Assembly: GCF_000317475.1 (NCBI RefSeq)
Contig: NC_019729.1
Location: forward strand, 4,292,501 to 4,356,500
Reading direction: 5' to 3'
DNA from: Oscillatoria nigro-viridis PCC 7112
GTDB taxonomy: Bacteria > Cyanobacteriota > Cyanobacteriia > Cyanobacteriales > Microcoleaceae
Length of the DNA stretch: 64,000 bases
The position numbers were made by a program, and so were the translations under genes. Positions 18,089-27,800 of this stretch are shown in pieces. Positions within the stretch are counted from its first letter, which is position 1, and each line of letters begins with the position of its first letter. The notes under the pieces are model-generated. The model was not told the origin of the DNA. It worked only from the letters and a program-made list of their open reading frames with translations, and ran no database searches.

Positions 18089-18112
18089 TGAGCCACCGAT
18101 CGGCCCCTAATC

Positions 18113-18871
18113 ATGATGCCTCAGCAAACTGAAACCCTATGGCAAATTGGTCAAGCTGGTAAAGGAGCTCAGGAGTTTTCGCAGGTAGGCGGCTGGCAAG
18201 ATGAATTTACTTACGTTATTGGGTCAGATCGAGACCCGATCAACCAGCCCCAGATGCCATCGTTGCTCGTGGTTCCCGGTCGCAAGACCAAACCAAAGAG
18301 CAAAGGAAAGCAGCTTTTTTCCACCGACAAACTGAATATCCAATTCACCCTTGCCCACAGCTACAGCACCGGCGAACTTACGCTCTTTTACAACTTTTTT
18401 GGCTCTCAAGTTGACACCCTCTGGGTTGATGGTGAGCCAGTGACCGAGCTCGTCGGGGTCGGGTCAGGCAAGCCAACCAAAACCCAGATTCCCTTGCCAG
18501 CCCTCAGCGCTGGGCAACATACCCTGACCCTGACCACTGCTGGTGGGTCGAGAGATGGGGCACACCGGATCGACTACCTCAAGTTAGAGGGAGTTGTGGC
18601 ACCCCAGCAACCGCAAACCCTCCAAACACCCGAAACACCCAAGGAAACTAAGGAAACTATGGCTAATGAGAAAAAGGAAACGGTGGCTAAGGAGACTAAA
18701 GAAGTAACACCCTCGGAAGTCTCCTCCCCTCCAGAAGAGAAAAAGTCTTACGTACCTACTTCCCAGACCGGGCTGCAAGATTATTCCTACTGGTGCGACT
18801 ACTGCAAGAAGCAAGCCAAGAAGGCACAGAGACACCCTAAACCCTTCCGCCGGGGCCGCATCTGGGCCTAA
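18113..18871 (+). CDS. patC: PatC-position protein with extra N-terminal beta domain
   Basis: Two adjacent ATGs (18113, 18116) can start this 252-residue protein. PatC-type proteins in other clusters are, as I recall, far shorter; here only the C-terminus (DYSYWCDYCKKQAKKAQRHP, then KPFRRGRIWA) looks like that family. Residues about 8-160 look like a beta-sandwich of the kind found at the C-terminus of rhamnogalacturonan lyases: LWQIGQAGKGAQEF at the start and GAHRIDYLKLEG at the end. A Lys/Glu/Thr/Pro-rich linker (about 165-215) joins them. No signal peptide is seen. Function unknown; the domain reading is inference. It sits between patB and patD in the same operon. Confidence 0.6.
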   Translation: MMPQQTETLWQIGQAGKGAQEFSQVGGWQDEFTYVIGSDRDPINQPQMPSLLVVPGRKTKPKSKGKQLFSTDKLNIQFTLAHSYSTGELTLFYNFFGSQVDTLWVDGEPVTELVGVGSGKPTKTQIPLPALSAGQHTLTLTTAGGSRDGAHRIDYLKLEGVVAPQQPQTLQTPETPKETKETMANEKKETVAKETKEVTPSEVSSPPEEKKSYVPTSQTGLQDYSYWCDYCKKQAKKAQRHPKPFRRGRIWA

Positions 18872-18920
18872 TCCCTAGCCTGTCTAGTTATCGTCCACTT
18901 AATGACTGACTGTTCGCTCT

Positions 18921-21251
18921 ATGCAATCCACCACACTCCTCCAAATTAAGCCGCACTTTCATGTCGAGGCGATCGAGCCAAAGCAAGTCTACCTGCTTGG
19001 CGAACAGAGCAACCACGCCCTCACCGGGCAACTCTACTGCCAAATCGTGCCTCTGCTGAATGGGCAACATACCCTAGAGCAGATTGTCGAAAAGCTTGAT
19101 GGAGAAGTCCCGGCGGAATATATTGACTATGTGCTCGATCGCCTTGCAGAGAAAGGCTACCTAACCGAGGTAGCCCCGGAACTATCCTCGGAAGTGGCGG
19201 CATTTTGGAGCGAGTTAGGGATTGCACCCCCCGTAGCGGCCGAGGGGCTACAGCAGCCGGTCATGCTGACAGCGGTGGGCGATAACATCAGTGAAGTAAC
19301 TGTTGCTGCCCTGGGAACTGCCCTGCGGGACATGGGCATTCCGGTGCAAAACCCCACAGACGCGGATTCCTCAGCGGCGCTCAACATCGTCTTGACCGAT
19401 GACTATTTGCAGCCGGAACTAGCAGCCATCAACAAGCAGGCTCTGGAGCGCCAACAAACTTGGCTGCTCGTCAAGCCGGTGGGCAGTGTCCTGTGGTTGG
19501 GCCCAGTGTTTGTTCCCGGAAAGACAGGCTGTTGGGGCTGTCTGGCTCATCGGCTGGGGGGCAACCGCGAAGTTGAGTCGTCGGTATTGCGGCAAAAACA
19601 AGCCCAACAGCAGCGCAACGGTCAAAACGGAAGTGTATTAGGCTGCTTGCCCACAGCACGGGCGACGCTGCCTTCGACCCTGCAAACGGGGTTACAGTTT
19701 GCCGCGACTGAGATAGCGAAGTGGATTGTCAAGCAACACGTCAATGCCACTGCGCCGGGAACGGCACGCTTCCCCACGCTGGACGGCAAGGTTATCACCT
19801 TCAACCAGACGATCCTGGACTTGAAAAGTCATATCTTGATTAAGCGGCCGCAATGTCCGACCTGTGGTGACCCAAAAATTTTGCAGCGGCGAGGGTTTGA
19901 ACCGCTGAAGCTAGAATCGCGCCGCAAGCAGTTCACCCACGATGGTGGTCACCGGGCCGCCACTCCCGAACAGACTTTGCAGAAATACCAGCACTTGATC
20001 GGCCCCGTAACGGGAGTGGTAACGGAACTGGTGCGAATATCTGACCCAGCTAATCCGTTGGTACATACCTACCGGGCGGGGCATAGCTTCGGCAGTTCTA
20101 CCTCCCTGCGTGGTCTACGCCATACCTTGCGCCATAAGAGTTCCGGTAAGGGTAAGACCGATAGCCAATCACGAGCGAGTGGTTTGTGTGAGGCAGTAGA
20201 ACGTTATTCGGCTATTTTTCAGGGGGACGAACCCCGTAAATGGGCAACCCTCGCAGAACTAGGAGATTTGGCGATTCATCCAGAGCAGTGTTTGTGCTTT
20301 AGCGAGGCGCAGTATGCTAACCGGGACATGCTCAATGAGCGGGCAACCGTGGCTCATGATTGGATTCCCCAGCGGTTCGTTCCTAGCCAAGCGATCGATT
20401 GGACACCAATGTGGTCACTAACGGAGCAGACCCATAAATATGTACCCATAGCGATGTGTTACTACCACTACCCGTCGCCACCAAATCACCACTTCTGCCG
20501 AAATGACTCTAATGGGAACGCAGCAGGCAATACCTTGGAAGAAGCAATCCTACAAGGGTTTTTGGAACTGGTGGAACGCGACAGTGTGGCGTTGTGGTGG
20601 TACAACCGTCTGAGCCGTCCAGCGGTGGATCTTTGCAGCTTTAATGAGCCGTATTTTGTCCAGTTGCAACAGTTCTATCAGGAAAGCGATCGAGATCTGT
20701 GGGTTCTGGATTTGACAGCAGATTTAGGTATTCCAGCCTTTGTGGGAGTATCGAATCGGAAAAGTGGAAGCTCGGAAAGACTGGTTCTTGGCTTTGGAGC
20801 GCACTTAGACCCAAGCATTGCCATCCTCCGCGCCCTTACAGAAGTGAACCAAATTGGCTGGGAACTTGATAAAGTGCCAGACGAGAACCTCAAGGGCGAG
20901 GCGACAAATTGGTTACTGACTGCGACGCTAGCAGATCATCCCTATCTGGTTCCCGATTCTACTCAAGCCCTCAAGACTGCCCAGGATTACCCCAAACTTT
21001 GGGGGGATGATATTTACACCGAGGTGATGACCTGTGTGAAGATTGCCCAAGAAGCTGGTCTAGAGACCTTGGTGGTAGATCAAACACGACCGGACATTGG
21101 TTTGAATGTGGTCAAGGTGATTGTGCCAGGAATGCGGCATTTTTGGTCGCGGTTTGGGTCGGGGCGGCTCTATGATGTGCCGGTGAAGCTGGGGTGGCGA
21201 GATGAACCGCTCGCTGAGGCTCAAATGAACCCCACACCGATGCCATTTTAA
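18921..21251 (+). CDS. patD: Cyanobactin heterocyclase, fused E1-like and YcaO domains (PatD family)
   Basis: The 776-residue enzyme converts core Cys (or Ser/Thr) to azolines using ATP. The N-terminal two-fifths is the E1-like, leader-binding part, with zinc ligands Cys204/Cys207 in CWGCL and Cys312/Cys315 in CPTCG. The YcaO domain occupies about residues 380-776: SRASGLCEAVERYSA and NTLEEAILQGFLELVERDS carry the acidic ATP/Mg-binding residues, and it ends in the Pro-rich tail PTPMPF that YcaO cyclodehydratases need. Length and architecture match PatD/TruD. The start at 18921 lacks a strong ribosome binding site. Its only expected substrate residue here is the single Cys of each core. Confidence 0.95.
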   Translation: MQSTTLLQIKPHFHVEAIEPKQVYLLGEQSNHALTGQLYCQIVPLLNGQHTLEQIVEKLDGEVPAEYIDYVLDRLAEKGYLTEVAPELSSEVAAFWSELGIAPPVAAEGLQQPVMLTAVGDNISEVTVAALGTALRDMGIPVQNPTDADSSAALNIVLTDDYLQPELAAINKQALERQQTWLLVKPVGSVLWLGPVFVPGKTGCWGCLAHRLGGNREVESSVLRQKQAQQQRNGQNGSVLGCLPTARATLPSTLQTGLQFAATEIAKWIVKQHVNATAPGTARFPTLDGKVITFNQTILDLKSHILIKRPQCPTCGDPKILQRRGFEPLKLESRRKQFTHDGGHRAATPEQTLQKYQHLIGPVTGVVTELVRISDPANPLVHTYRAGHSFGSSTSLRGLRHTLRHKSSGKGKTDSQSRASGLCEAVERYSAIFQGDEPRKWATLAELGDLAIHPEQCLCFSEAQYANRDMLNERATVAHDWIPQRFVPSQAIDWTPMWSLTEQTHKYVPIAMCYYHYPSPPNHHFCRNDSNGNAAGNTLEEAILQGFLELVERDSVALWWYNRLSRPAVDLCSFNEPYFVQLQQFYQESDRDLWVLDLTADLGIPAFVGVSNRKSGSSERLVLGFGAHLDPSIAILRALTEVNQIGWELDKVPDENLKGEATNWLLTATLADHPYLVPDSTQALKTAQDYPKLWGDDIYTEVMTCVKIAQEAGLETLVVDQTRPDIGLNVVKVIVPGMRHFWSRFGSGRLYDVPVKLGWRDEPLAEAQMNPTPMPF

Positions 21252-21266
21252 GTTTTTTAAAGTTTT

Positions 21267-21328
21267 CGGGCGACTCGCTTTCGCTACGTACCGGATGTCG
21301 CCCGACGAAGCTTCTTCTCACGAAGAAG
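21267..21328 (+). promoter_or_regulatory. Two hairpins in front of the precursor gene
   Basis: The first hairpin has arms CGGGCGAC (21267-21274) and GTCGCCCG (21297-21304). The second has arms CTTCTTC and GAAGAAG with a 4-nt loop (21311-21328). They lie in the 134-bp gap between patD and patE. Possible roles are transcript processing or stabilisation to raise precursor levels, or partial termination; neither has a U-tract. Confidence 0.45.
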
Positions 21329-21385
21329 GGGACTGGCCCACCCCAACGGGTCAATAAACTCAGCAACAAAATGAGGATTATTCCG

Positions 21386-21613
21386 ATGAATAAGAAGAAC
21401 ATCCTGCCTAACCCAGGCAAACCCGTGATCCGTGGCATCAGTGGTAAACTACCCAGCTACTTGGCTGAATTGTCTGAAGAAGCTCTAGGCGATGCTGGTG
21501 CGGATGCGTCTTTCATCTGCTCAGTAGATGCGTCTTTCATCTGCTCAGTAGATGCGTCTTTCATCTGCTCAGTAGATGCGTCTTTCATCTGCTCAGTAGA
21601 TGGTGATGCTTAA
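21386..21613 (+). CDS. patE: Cyanobactin precursor peptide (PatE family), four Phe-Ile-Cys cores
   Basis: The precursor has 75 residues. The true start is the second ATG (21386), with GAGG 9 nt upstream, because MNKKNILPNPGKPVIR is the conserved PatE N-terminus; starting at 21371 would add MRIIP. The leader contains the heterocyclase recognition segment LAELSEEALGDAG. Four identical 8-residue cassettes (DASFICSV) follow, ending in DGDA. By comparison with known precursors, DAS is the end of the N-terminal protease site and SVD the start of the C-terminal site, leaving a three-residue core, FIC. The Cys should become a thiazoline or thiazole. Each precursor would give four identical products. 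Confidence 0.95.
   Translation: MNKKNILPNPGKPVIRGISGKLPSYLAELSEEALGDAGADASFICSVDASFICSVDASFICSVDASFICSVDGDA
21503..21598 (+). repeat. Four perfect 24-bp core cassettes in patE
   Basis: GATGCGTCTTTCATCTGCTC plus AGTA is repeated at 21503, 21527, 21551 and 21575 with no base difference. Perfect identity, including third positions, points to recent amplification or ongoing homogenisation. Confidence 0.97.
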
Positions 21614-21884
21614 AGATCTCCGATTTGCTGTTAATTGCAAGCAGATTGCATCTTAAGGCTAGTCCACATTTGGGAAAATGGCAGTTCACTGTCCTAACTA
21701 TAGGAACTAAAGAACGCTAGTCTTGAGGCTAAAGACGAGGCTAAGGATGCTTGGAAAGCCGACTTTCTCTCAAGTCTTACCTTCCTTCATCTGCCTCGTC
21801 TTCTTTAATTCAACAAGATGTATTCAAACTCACAACCCAGCCATTCAGATTTTATCTTTCCGCAAGTTATCCCCAGAGAACACC

Positions 21885-23588
21885 ATGTCAAATAATTACA
21901 TTAGCTCTAGTGTTACTACTCATTTGAACCAGACACCTGAAGTCGAAAAAGTTCGTACTTTTTATAACAATCACTCCATCAACTTCAGTCGAATGGTTCC
22001 TGATGCAGTAGCGAGATCGCACAATCTTGGTTTAGCAGCTCGCATGGGGATACAGCCTGGAAACTATATATTTGATGCGGGTTGTGGAGCTGGAATTCCA
22101 GCTATCCACATCGCCCAATCGTTTCCTGGGACGCGGATTGAGGGTCTAACGATTTCTGAAGTGGAAGCAGCAGAAGCCCAAACTCGGATTGCTCAAACCA
22201 ACTTGGTCGATCGGGTACGAGTGCAAGTAGGTGATTTTCATTCTCCACCTTTTCCAAACGAAGTCTTTGATGTGGTATTTTTCAACGACAGCATCAAATA
22301 TTCTAATCAATTACCCCAAGTCCTTGCGGAAGTCAAGCGCGTCCTTCGTCCGGGGGGAACCCTATACATTACGGGTCTTTTTGTTAAAGAGCCGCCCCTC
22401 TCGCCACTAGAGCAACGAGCGCTTGATGAAATTAATCGGCAAGAATTACAAGGTAGTTATGTTATTCCTCTTAAAAACTTGGTTGAGTTTGTCCAGCAGG
22501 CAGGTTTTCAAGCCATTGAATACGATGAAAACCAAACTGTTAAGATGCCTGCACTCGCTTTACGTCTGACTGCTGCAAACTTAATGCACCCCTATTTACC
22601 TCTACTTTTTGCTGATATTAAAGCAGTAAAACCGACGATAGTCAAAGCTAAAAGCTCGATACGACCTTCTGGTTTGACCTACAATCATGCTCAAAATCGC
22701 CATCAGGAAAATTTGCGTTATATCGAGCAGCATAAGCAAATTTTTGATATGGAAAATTCCTATTTATTGAATTTGTTTGAGGGACTTGTCGGAAATCAAC
22801 GAATAGGCAAAGGAGGGTCTATTTCCTGTTGCTGCAATATAGATAAAGATCGTCTTTATCCCGCTCGTTTTTCATATTTATGTGAAGTTCATGTTTCCGA
22901 TCCTGGAATTAAATTACTAGATATCGAACATTTTCTCTATTTCTCCCATCGTGTAGAAGAACGTCCAGAAATTCAGATCGATCGCCGATTGCTTAAGCAG
23001 TTTTTAGCTACAGGTCTAGACCCGTCCAAAGTAGATATGGTGATTTTTGCTATTGATGTTCGTCCAGAACTCATAAATTCGCGGATCAAGTTGTATTTGA
23101 CCATCAAAGATTATCCAGAAAAAATAGCAACTGCAATATCGCTTTGCGGAGAACAGCGCGACTGGGAAAATTTAATAATTAACGGGATGTTATTGGTAGG
23201 ATTTGACTTTTTCTTTGATAATCGAGCTGCTGTAGAAGTTTATCCTACCTTCTACGCTGCCGATCTTCAGCGACCAGATGTCCAAGCGTATTTAACTTCG
23301 AGACTACCTGCAAAAGCACTTCCACTCCTCCATGAGAGTAGATGCGTTCAAATCGGTATTAGCAATGAGAACAAAAGTGATGTTCTCTATTTCAATAAAT
23401 TTAAATCTCCCAACAATGCGGTTGACTATCTGAAAAATCAAATGGTTAGCCAAGTCCATGCTCAGTATCGAAATCGAGTCTTTCACGATTTATATCTTGG
23501 TATTCCTGAATCAGAGTTTTATACTGATTCAATCCAAAGAGTAAAAATGTACTATCACATGAATGACTTTGTAAGCAGAATGAAATAA
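21885..23588 (+). CDS. Methyltransferase-prenyltransferase fusion (AgeMTPT-like)
   Basis: I start at the ATG at 21885 (MSNNYISS); an upstream frame from 21723 adds 54 residues with no family features. The 567-residue protein has a class I SAM methyltransferase domain at about residues 1-235, with DAGCGAGIPA from Asp64 and NEVFDVVFFNDS. After a linker, residues about 275-567 resemble PatF/LynF-type peptide prenyltransferases (NLRYIEQHKQIFDMENSYLL, IFAIDVRPELINSRIKLYLT). The fusion matches the enzyme type known from linear cyanobactin pathways (aeruginosamide), where it methylates the peptide C-terminus. A 271-bp gap separates it from patE. Whether the prenyltransferase half is active is not known. 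Confidence 0.85.
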   Translation: MSNNYISSSVTTHLNQTPEVEKVRTFYNNHSINFSRMVPDAVARSHNLGLAARMGIQPGNYIFDAGCGAGIPAIHIAQSFPGTRIEGLTISEVEAAEAQTRIAQTNLVDRVRVQVGDFHSPPFPNEVFDVVFFNDSIKYSNQLPQVLAEVKRVLRPGGTLYITGLFVKEPPLSPLEQRALDEINRQELQGSYVIPLKNLVEFVQQAGFQAIEYDENQTVKMPALALRLTAANLMHPYLPLLFADIKAVKPTIVKAKSSIRPSGLTYNHAQNRHQENLRYIEQHKQIFDMENSYLLNLFEGLVGNQRIGKGGSISCCCNIDKDRLYPARFSYLCEVHVSDPGIKLLDIEHFLYFSHRVEERPEIQIDRRLLKQFLATGLDPSKVDMVIFAIDVRPELINSRIKLYLTIKDYPEKIATAISLCGEQRDWENLIINGMLLVGFDFFFDNRAAVEVYPTFYAADLQRPDVQAYLTSRLPAKALPLLHESRCVQIGISNENKSDVLYFNKFKSPNNAVDYLKNQMVSQVHAQYRNRVFHDLYLGIPESEFYTDSIQRVKMYYHMNDFVSRMK

Positions 23589-23675
23589 AGATGAATATAA
23601 AATAGCCTTGACTCTCAATGAGTGCAGCTAGTTGGGTTTTGATACTTACAAACTGTTTGAGAATAAAATACGATT

Positions 23676-24638
23676 ATGCCGATAACTTCTGTATTTTCAC
23701 ACAATTATCTACGAGAGCAGCGTCTGAGATTTATACGGACTCATCGAGATGCTTTTGATGTACCTTATAGCTTTTTACTGCCTCTGTATGAAGAAGCTGT
23801 TTTTAAAATAGAAGGCTCGTGTGGTGTTGAGCCTAGTTGTAATGTTGAAGGCGATCGCTTATTTGCAGGAGACTTTCAAGTTGCTAACTATGGACATACT
23901 TGGCCTAGATCGCTGATTGATGCAGCAAGTTTTTTAGACAAAATTGAACGTAGAATAGATGTAAAAATTAATCGGAATTTGCTCGAGCGGTTTTCAGCAC
24001 TATATATAGGCTCTAGCAAAATCGAAAATAACACTATCGGCATTGACTTACGCCCAACACTTCAGGATTCTGTGATTAAGATATACATGCACATCCATCC
24101 TGGGCAATCGAACGAAGATTTAGTGATGACAGCGCTCGCACTTGATGGTGCTATATATTCGGCTGAGTTGACACAAGTTTTGCTCCGAGATGTTGTTGTG
24201 ATAGGATTTAATCTTTTCTTGGATGGCCGGAGTAACATAGAAATATGGGCGGGTTCTGCAGGACAAAAACACAACCATCAAGGAAATTTGGGAAGAGATC
24301 TCACTGCCTACATAAGAAAATATTACTCACACAAAGTAAATTATATGTTTAATGTTTCAGATTTTAGCGCGGTGAGTTTTTCTAAGCAAAAGATAGACCC
24401 ACTCTTCCATTTTCACTTTTTTGATATCAAAGACATACTAAAATATTTTGCATTTAATAGTTTGGGCGATAAAATTTATGATTTTTGTCAAAGTCAGGAT
24501 TGCATTACATATACTGGTGTAAGTGCCAGAGCGCAAGAATTAGAAAGTAATAGATTAAATAATTATAGTTTTTTCTATAACCAAAGTGATACATGTCAAA
24601 CAGATTTAGATATACTACGCTTACCTATGATGTTTTAA
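23676..24638 (+). CDS. patF: Cyanobactin prenyltransferase (PatF/LynF/AgeF1 family)
   Basis: A 320-residue stand-alone PatF-family protein of the ABBA-fold peptide prenyltransferases, which transfer dimethylallyl groups to peptide side chains or termini. It shares blocks with the prenyltransferase half of the preceding gene: LRFIRTHRDAFDVPYSFLLP, GIDLRPTLQDSVIKIYM and VVVIGFNLFLDGRSNIEIW. In linear cyanobactin pathways one such enzyme prenylates the free N-terminus, and that is the likely role here, on Phe. The downstream gene patG starts 192 bp later. Base composition is more AT-rich than patA-D, as is the upstream fusion gene. Confidence 0.88.
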   Translation: MPITSVFSHNYLREQRLRFIRTHRDAFDVPYSFLLPLYEEAVFKIEGSCGVEPSCNVEGDRLFAGDFQVANYGHTWPRSLIDAASFLDKIERRIDVKINRNLLERFSALYIGSSKIENNTIGIDLRPTLQDSVIKIYMHIHPGQSNEDLVMTALALDGAIYSAELTQVLLRDVVVIGFNLFLDGRSNIEIWAGSAGQKHNHQGNLGRDLTAYIRKYYSHKVNYMFNVSDFSAVSFSKQKIDPLFHFHFFDIKDILKYFAFNSLGDKIYDFCQSQDCITYTGVSARAQELESNRLNNYSFFYNQSDTCQTDLDILRLPMMF

Positions 24639-24830
24639 CTGTTAGAGAGGAAAACTGAGAAAGTGATAGCGTATTAAGCAATCGTTCAACAGTTTCAAAA
24701 AAATCATAAGTTTTGATATTACATCACTCGAATTTTTCCACATCAAATAAAATTTCATTTCTGATAATTTCACCAATCGCTACTGCCATCGACTGACTTG
24801 CCCAATCATCATTATCCATTATCCGTCGCC

Positions 24831-27800
24831 ATGAGCTATCATCCCTTCGCTGTTTCCCTCAATCCTTTTGTGCAAGTGACAAGCACCGAAGACCATTACA
24901 CCCTGCGCTCGGCAGAATCCGATCCGACCGCTTTGCTCACTATGGCTACAACGCCCGGAATTGGTATGGCTCTCGATCGTCTCAAGGCAGGCAACACCAC
25001 CCCCGACTCACTGGTGCAAGGGTTAGCCGAACTCGATGGTCGGGCAGCCGGGGAACAGTTCGGGCGGATGCTACAACAATTGGATGAGCGAGGTTGGTTA
25101 AGTTACGCTGTGTTGCCGCTGGCAGTGGCAATCCCGATGGTGGACTCTGCCGAGCTGAATCTGACCGAACCCTATTGGACACAAACGCACCTCACTCTCT
25201 CCCGCTTTGCCTATCAGCATTCCCACGAGGGCGCAATGGTGCTGGAGTCCCCTCTCTCAAAGTTTCGGATTAAACTCCTCGATTGGCGAGCAAGTGCGAT
25301 CCTGGCTCAACTTGCCCAGCCGCAATCCTTAGCAACACTAACGCCACCGCCCTACCTGGGGCCAGAAACCGCCTATCAGTTCCTCAATTTGTTGTGGGCA
25401 GCAGGCTTTCTGACTGCTGACCCTGAACCTCCCTCGCTCCAGCTTTGGGAATTTCATAACTTGCTGTTCCACAGCCGCAGCCGCTTGGGTCGCCATGACT
25501 ATCCACCACAAGATATTAACATTAAGCAGTGGTCTGATTTTCCGGTGGTGAAATCGCCTATGAGCCACCAAATTGTCCCACTGCCGCGTCCGAACTTAGG
25601 AGCGTTAAAGTGTAATGATGCTACACTCACCCAAGCAATTGAAACGCGGAAATCGATTCGAGAATACGATGAAACAAATCCAATCACCATAGAACAACTC
25701 AGCGAACTGCTTTATCGTACAGCCCGTGTCAAAGAGATTCTTCAAACGGAGGAGTGGTTTGGTGAAAATTGGCGGCAAATACTCGGTTTTGATGCGGCGA
25801 TTGAATATGGCGAGTTAGGTAGTCGGCCATATCCTGGCGGCGGGGCAATGTATGAACTGGAGATTTATCCAGTGGTGCGGCGTTGTCGAGTGTTGGATGC
25901 AGGCTTGTATCACTACGATTCACTAAACCATCAATTGGAAAGGATTGCTGAATCGGAAGATGTTTTTGCTTTGCAACCATATATTTATTACAAACCCCAA
26001 CCGCAAGTCCTTCTCGTGATTACAGCGCGGTTTGGACGACTGTTCCGCAAGTATCGCTCTGTGGCCTATTCGTTAGTGCTCAAACACGTCGGAGCGTTGC
26101 AACAAAATCTTTATTTAGTGGCAACTAATATGGGTCTGGCTCCCTGCGCGTTGGGCAGTGGGGATAGCGATGGTTTTGGGCAAGCCGCAGGTCTGGACTA
26201 TGTGGAAGAGTCGGCGGTGGGTGAGTTCATGTTGGGCTCGCTGCCGAAGCGTGATGTGCAAGCCAGTGGGGTTGAGTCAGTTCAAGAAATCAATCTCTCA
26301 GATGAGCCTGCGGAGTTAGCAGCCTCGGAGAGTACGGTTGAATCGGATAGGGGTGAGGCGGAACCTGAGCCTGCTGAGGTTGGGTTTCGTTCCTCAACTC
26401 AACCTACATCTGAACTAGATGTTGGGTTTCGTTCCTCAACCCAAGCTACAGAATCGGTGGAGACAACAGAGGTAGCGGTTTCGGTGAGTGAGGCTGAATC
26501 TGTATCCCAGACGACGACTCAAGTCATGGACTCAGAGGCTTCCGAGAGTGAAGTGGAATCGGATGTTGTAGTGAATGAAACTGAATCTGCGGCTATTTCA
26601 GCCAGTGGGGTTGAAAGTTCTGCAACCCCACTCTCGGCAGCACTTCACCCCCACGACCTCGACGATCGCATCCCTGGACTCGCTCACCTTCGCAATCAAA
26701 CTCTCGGCGACCCCCGTATCACTATTGTGGTTATTGAGGGGAACCCCGACCACTCCCTGTCCTGTTTCCAGAGCGCTGAAATTTCTAAAGTCTTTCCCTA
26801 CTGGGAGGACACTCCAGAGCCGATTTCCTCAGAAGAGTACGCGACTTTCCGAGCAATTGAGGATAGCGATCGCACGAAAAAGGAGAAAGAAGAATCACTC
26901 AAAGCGGCTTTTCCAGAAACGCTCATCCAACGTCTTAAAGTTGATGACCATACTTGCCACGTCACCAGCATCATTGTGGGTCAAGAGAACACTCCTTCTG
27001 CGGGTATTGCTCCCCACTGTCGCCTGATTAATCTGTCGCTTACCAGTGGCATAGCAGAAGAATATATCTCTCCCTTGAACCTAGCTCGTGCCTTTGAGCA
27101 AGCTCTCGATTTGGGGGCAAATATCATCCACTGCGGGATCTGCCATCCTACCAAAACTGGCGAAGGGGAAGAGCTATTCGCTAAAGCCGTACAGAAGTGC
27201 CTAGATAACAACATTCTGATTGTTGGGCCTGCGGGTAACGGTTTGGGTGAATACTGGTGTCTGCCCGGTGTATTGCCAGGAACCCTGCCTGTAGGAGCAA
27301 TGGATCTAGGCAGTCCACCCGCCCACTACAGTAACTGGGGAGGCAATTATACCGAAGAGGGGATTATGGCTCCGGGTGACGACATTTGGGGAGCGCAACT
27401 GGCAACCGAGAAACCCAGACTCAGAACGGGAACCAGTGGAGCCGCCCCTATCGTCACCGGAATCGCCGCGCTGCTGATGAGTTTGCAACTGCAAGAGGGC
27501 AAACCCGTCGATGCTGAAGCCGTCCGAACGGCACTGCTCAAAACCGCAATTCCCTGCGACCCAAAGGTTGTAGAAGAACCGGAACGCTGTCTGCGCGGCT
27601 TTGTCAATATCGGCGGCGCAATGAAGCTGCTGTTTGGGCGACCCTCCTTCACCATTTCCTTCGCGGGCGATCGAGTGACCCGCACGGAACGGGGAGGCTA
27701 TGCCATGGCTACCGCTACGGCTGCCCCGGCAAGCATCGCAGCGGCTATGACAGACACTGCCGTCAGCCCAGCCCTGCAACCCGCCACCCCTGCCACACTA

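Noticed and set aside
21503-21598. Four perfect 24-bp repeats that could be mistaken for a CRISPR
   Set aside because: There are no spacers; the repeats are directly adjacent and encode the cores of the cyanobactin precursor.
21723-21884. Upstream extension of the methyltransferase-prenyltransferase gene
   Set aside because: The extra 54 residues do not resemble the methyltransferase family; MSNNYISS at 21885 is the natural start.
27306-27779. 157-codon minus-strand frame inside patG
   Set aside because: It is antisense to a conserved protease domain with normal codon use and has no independent support.
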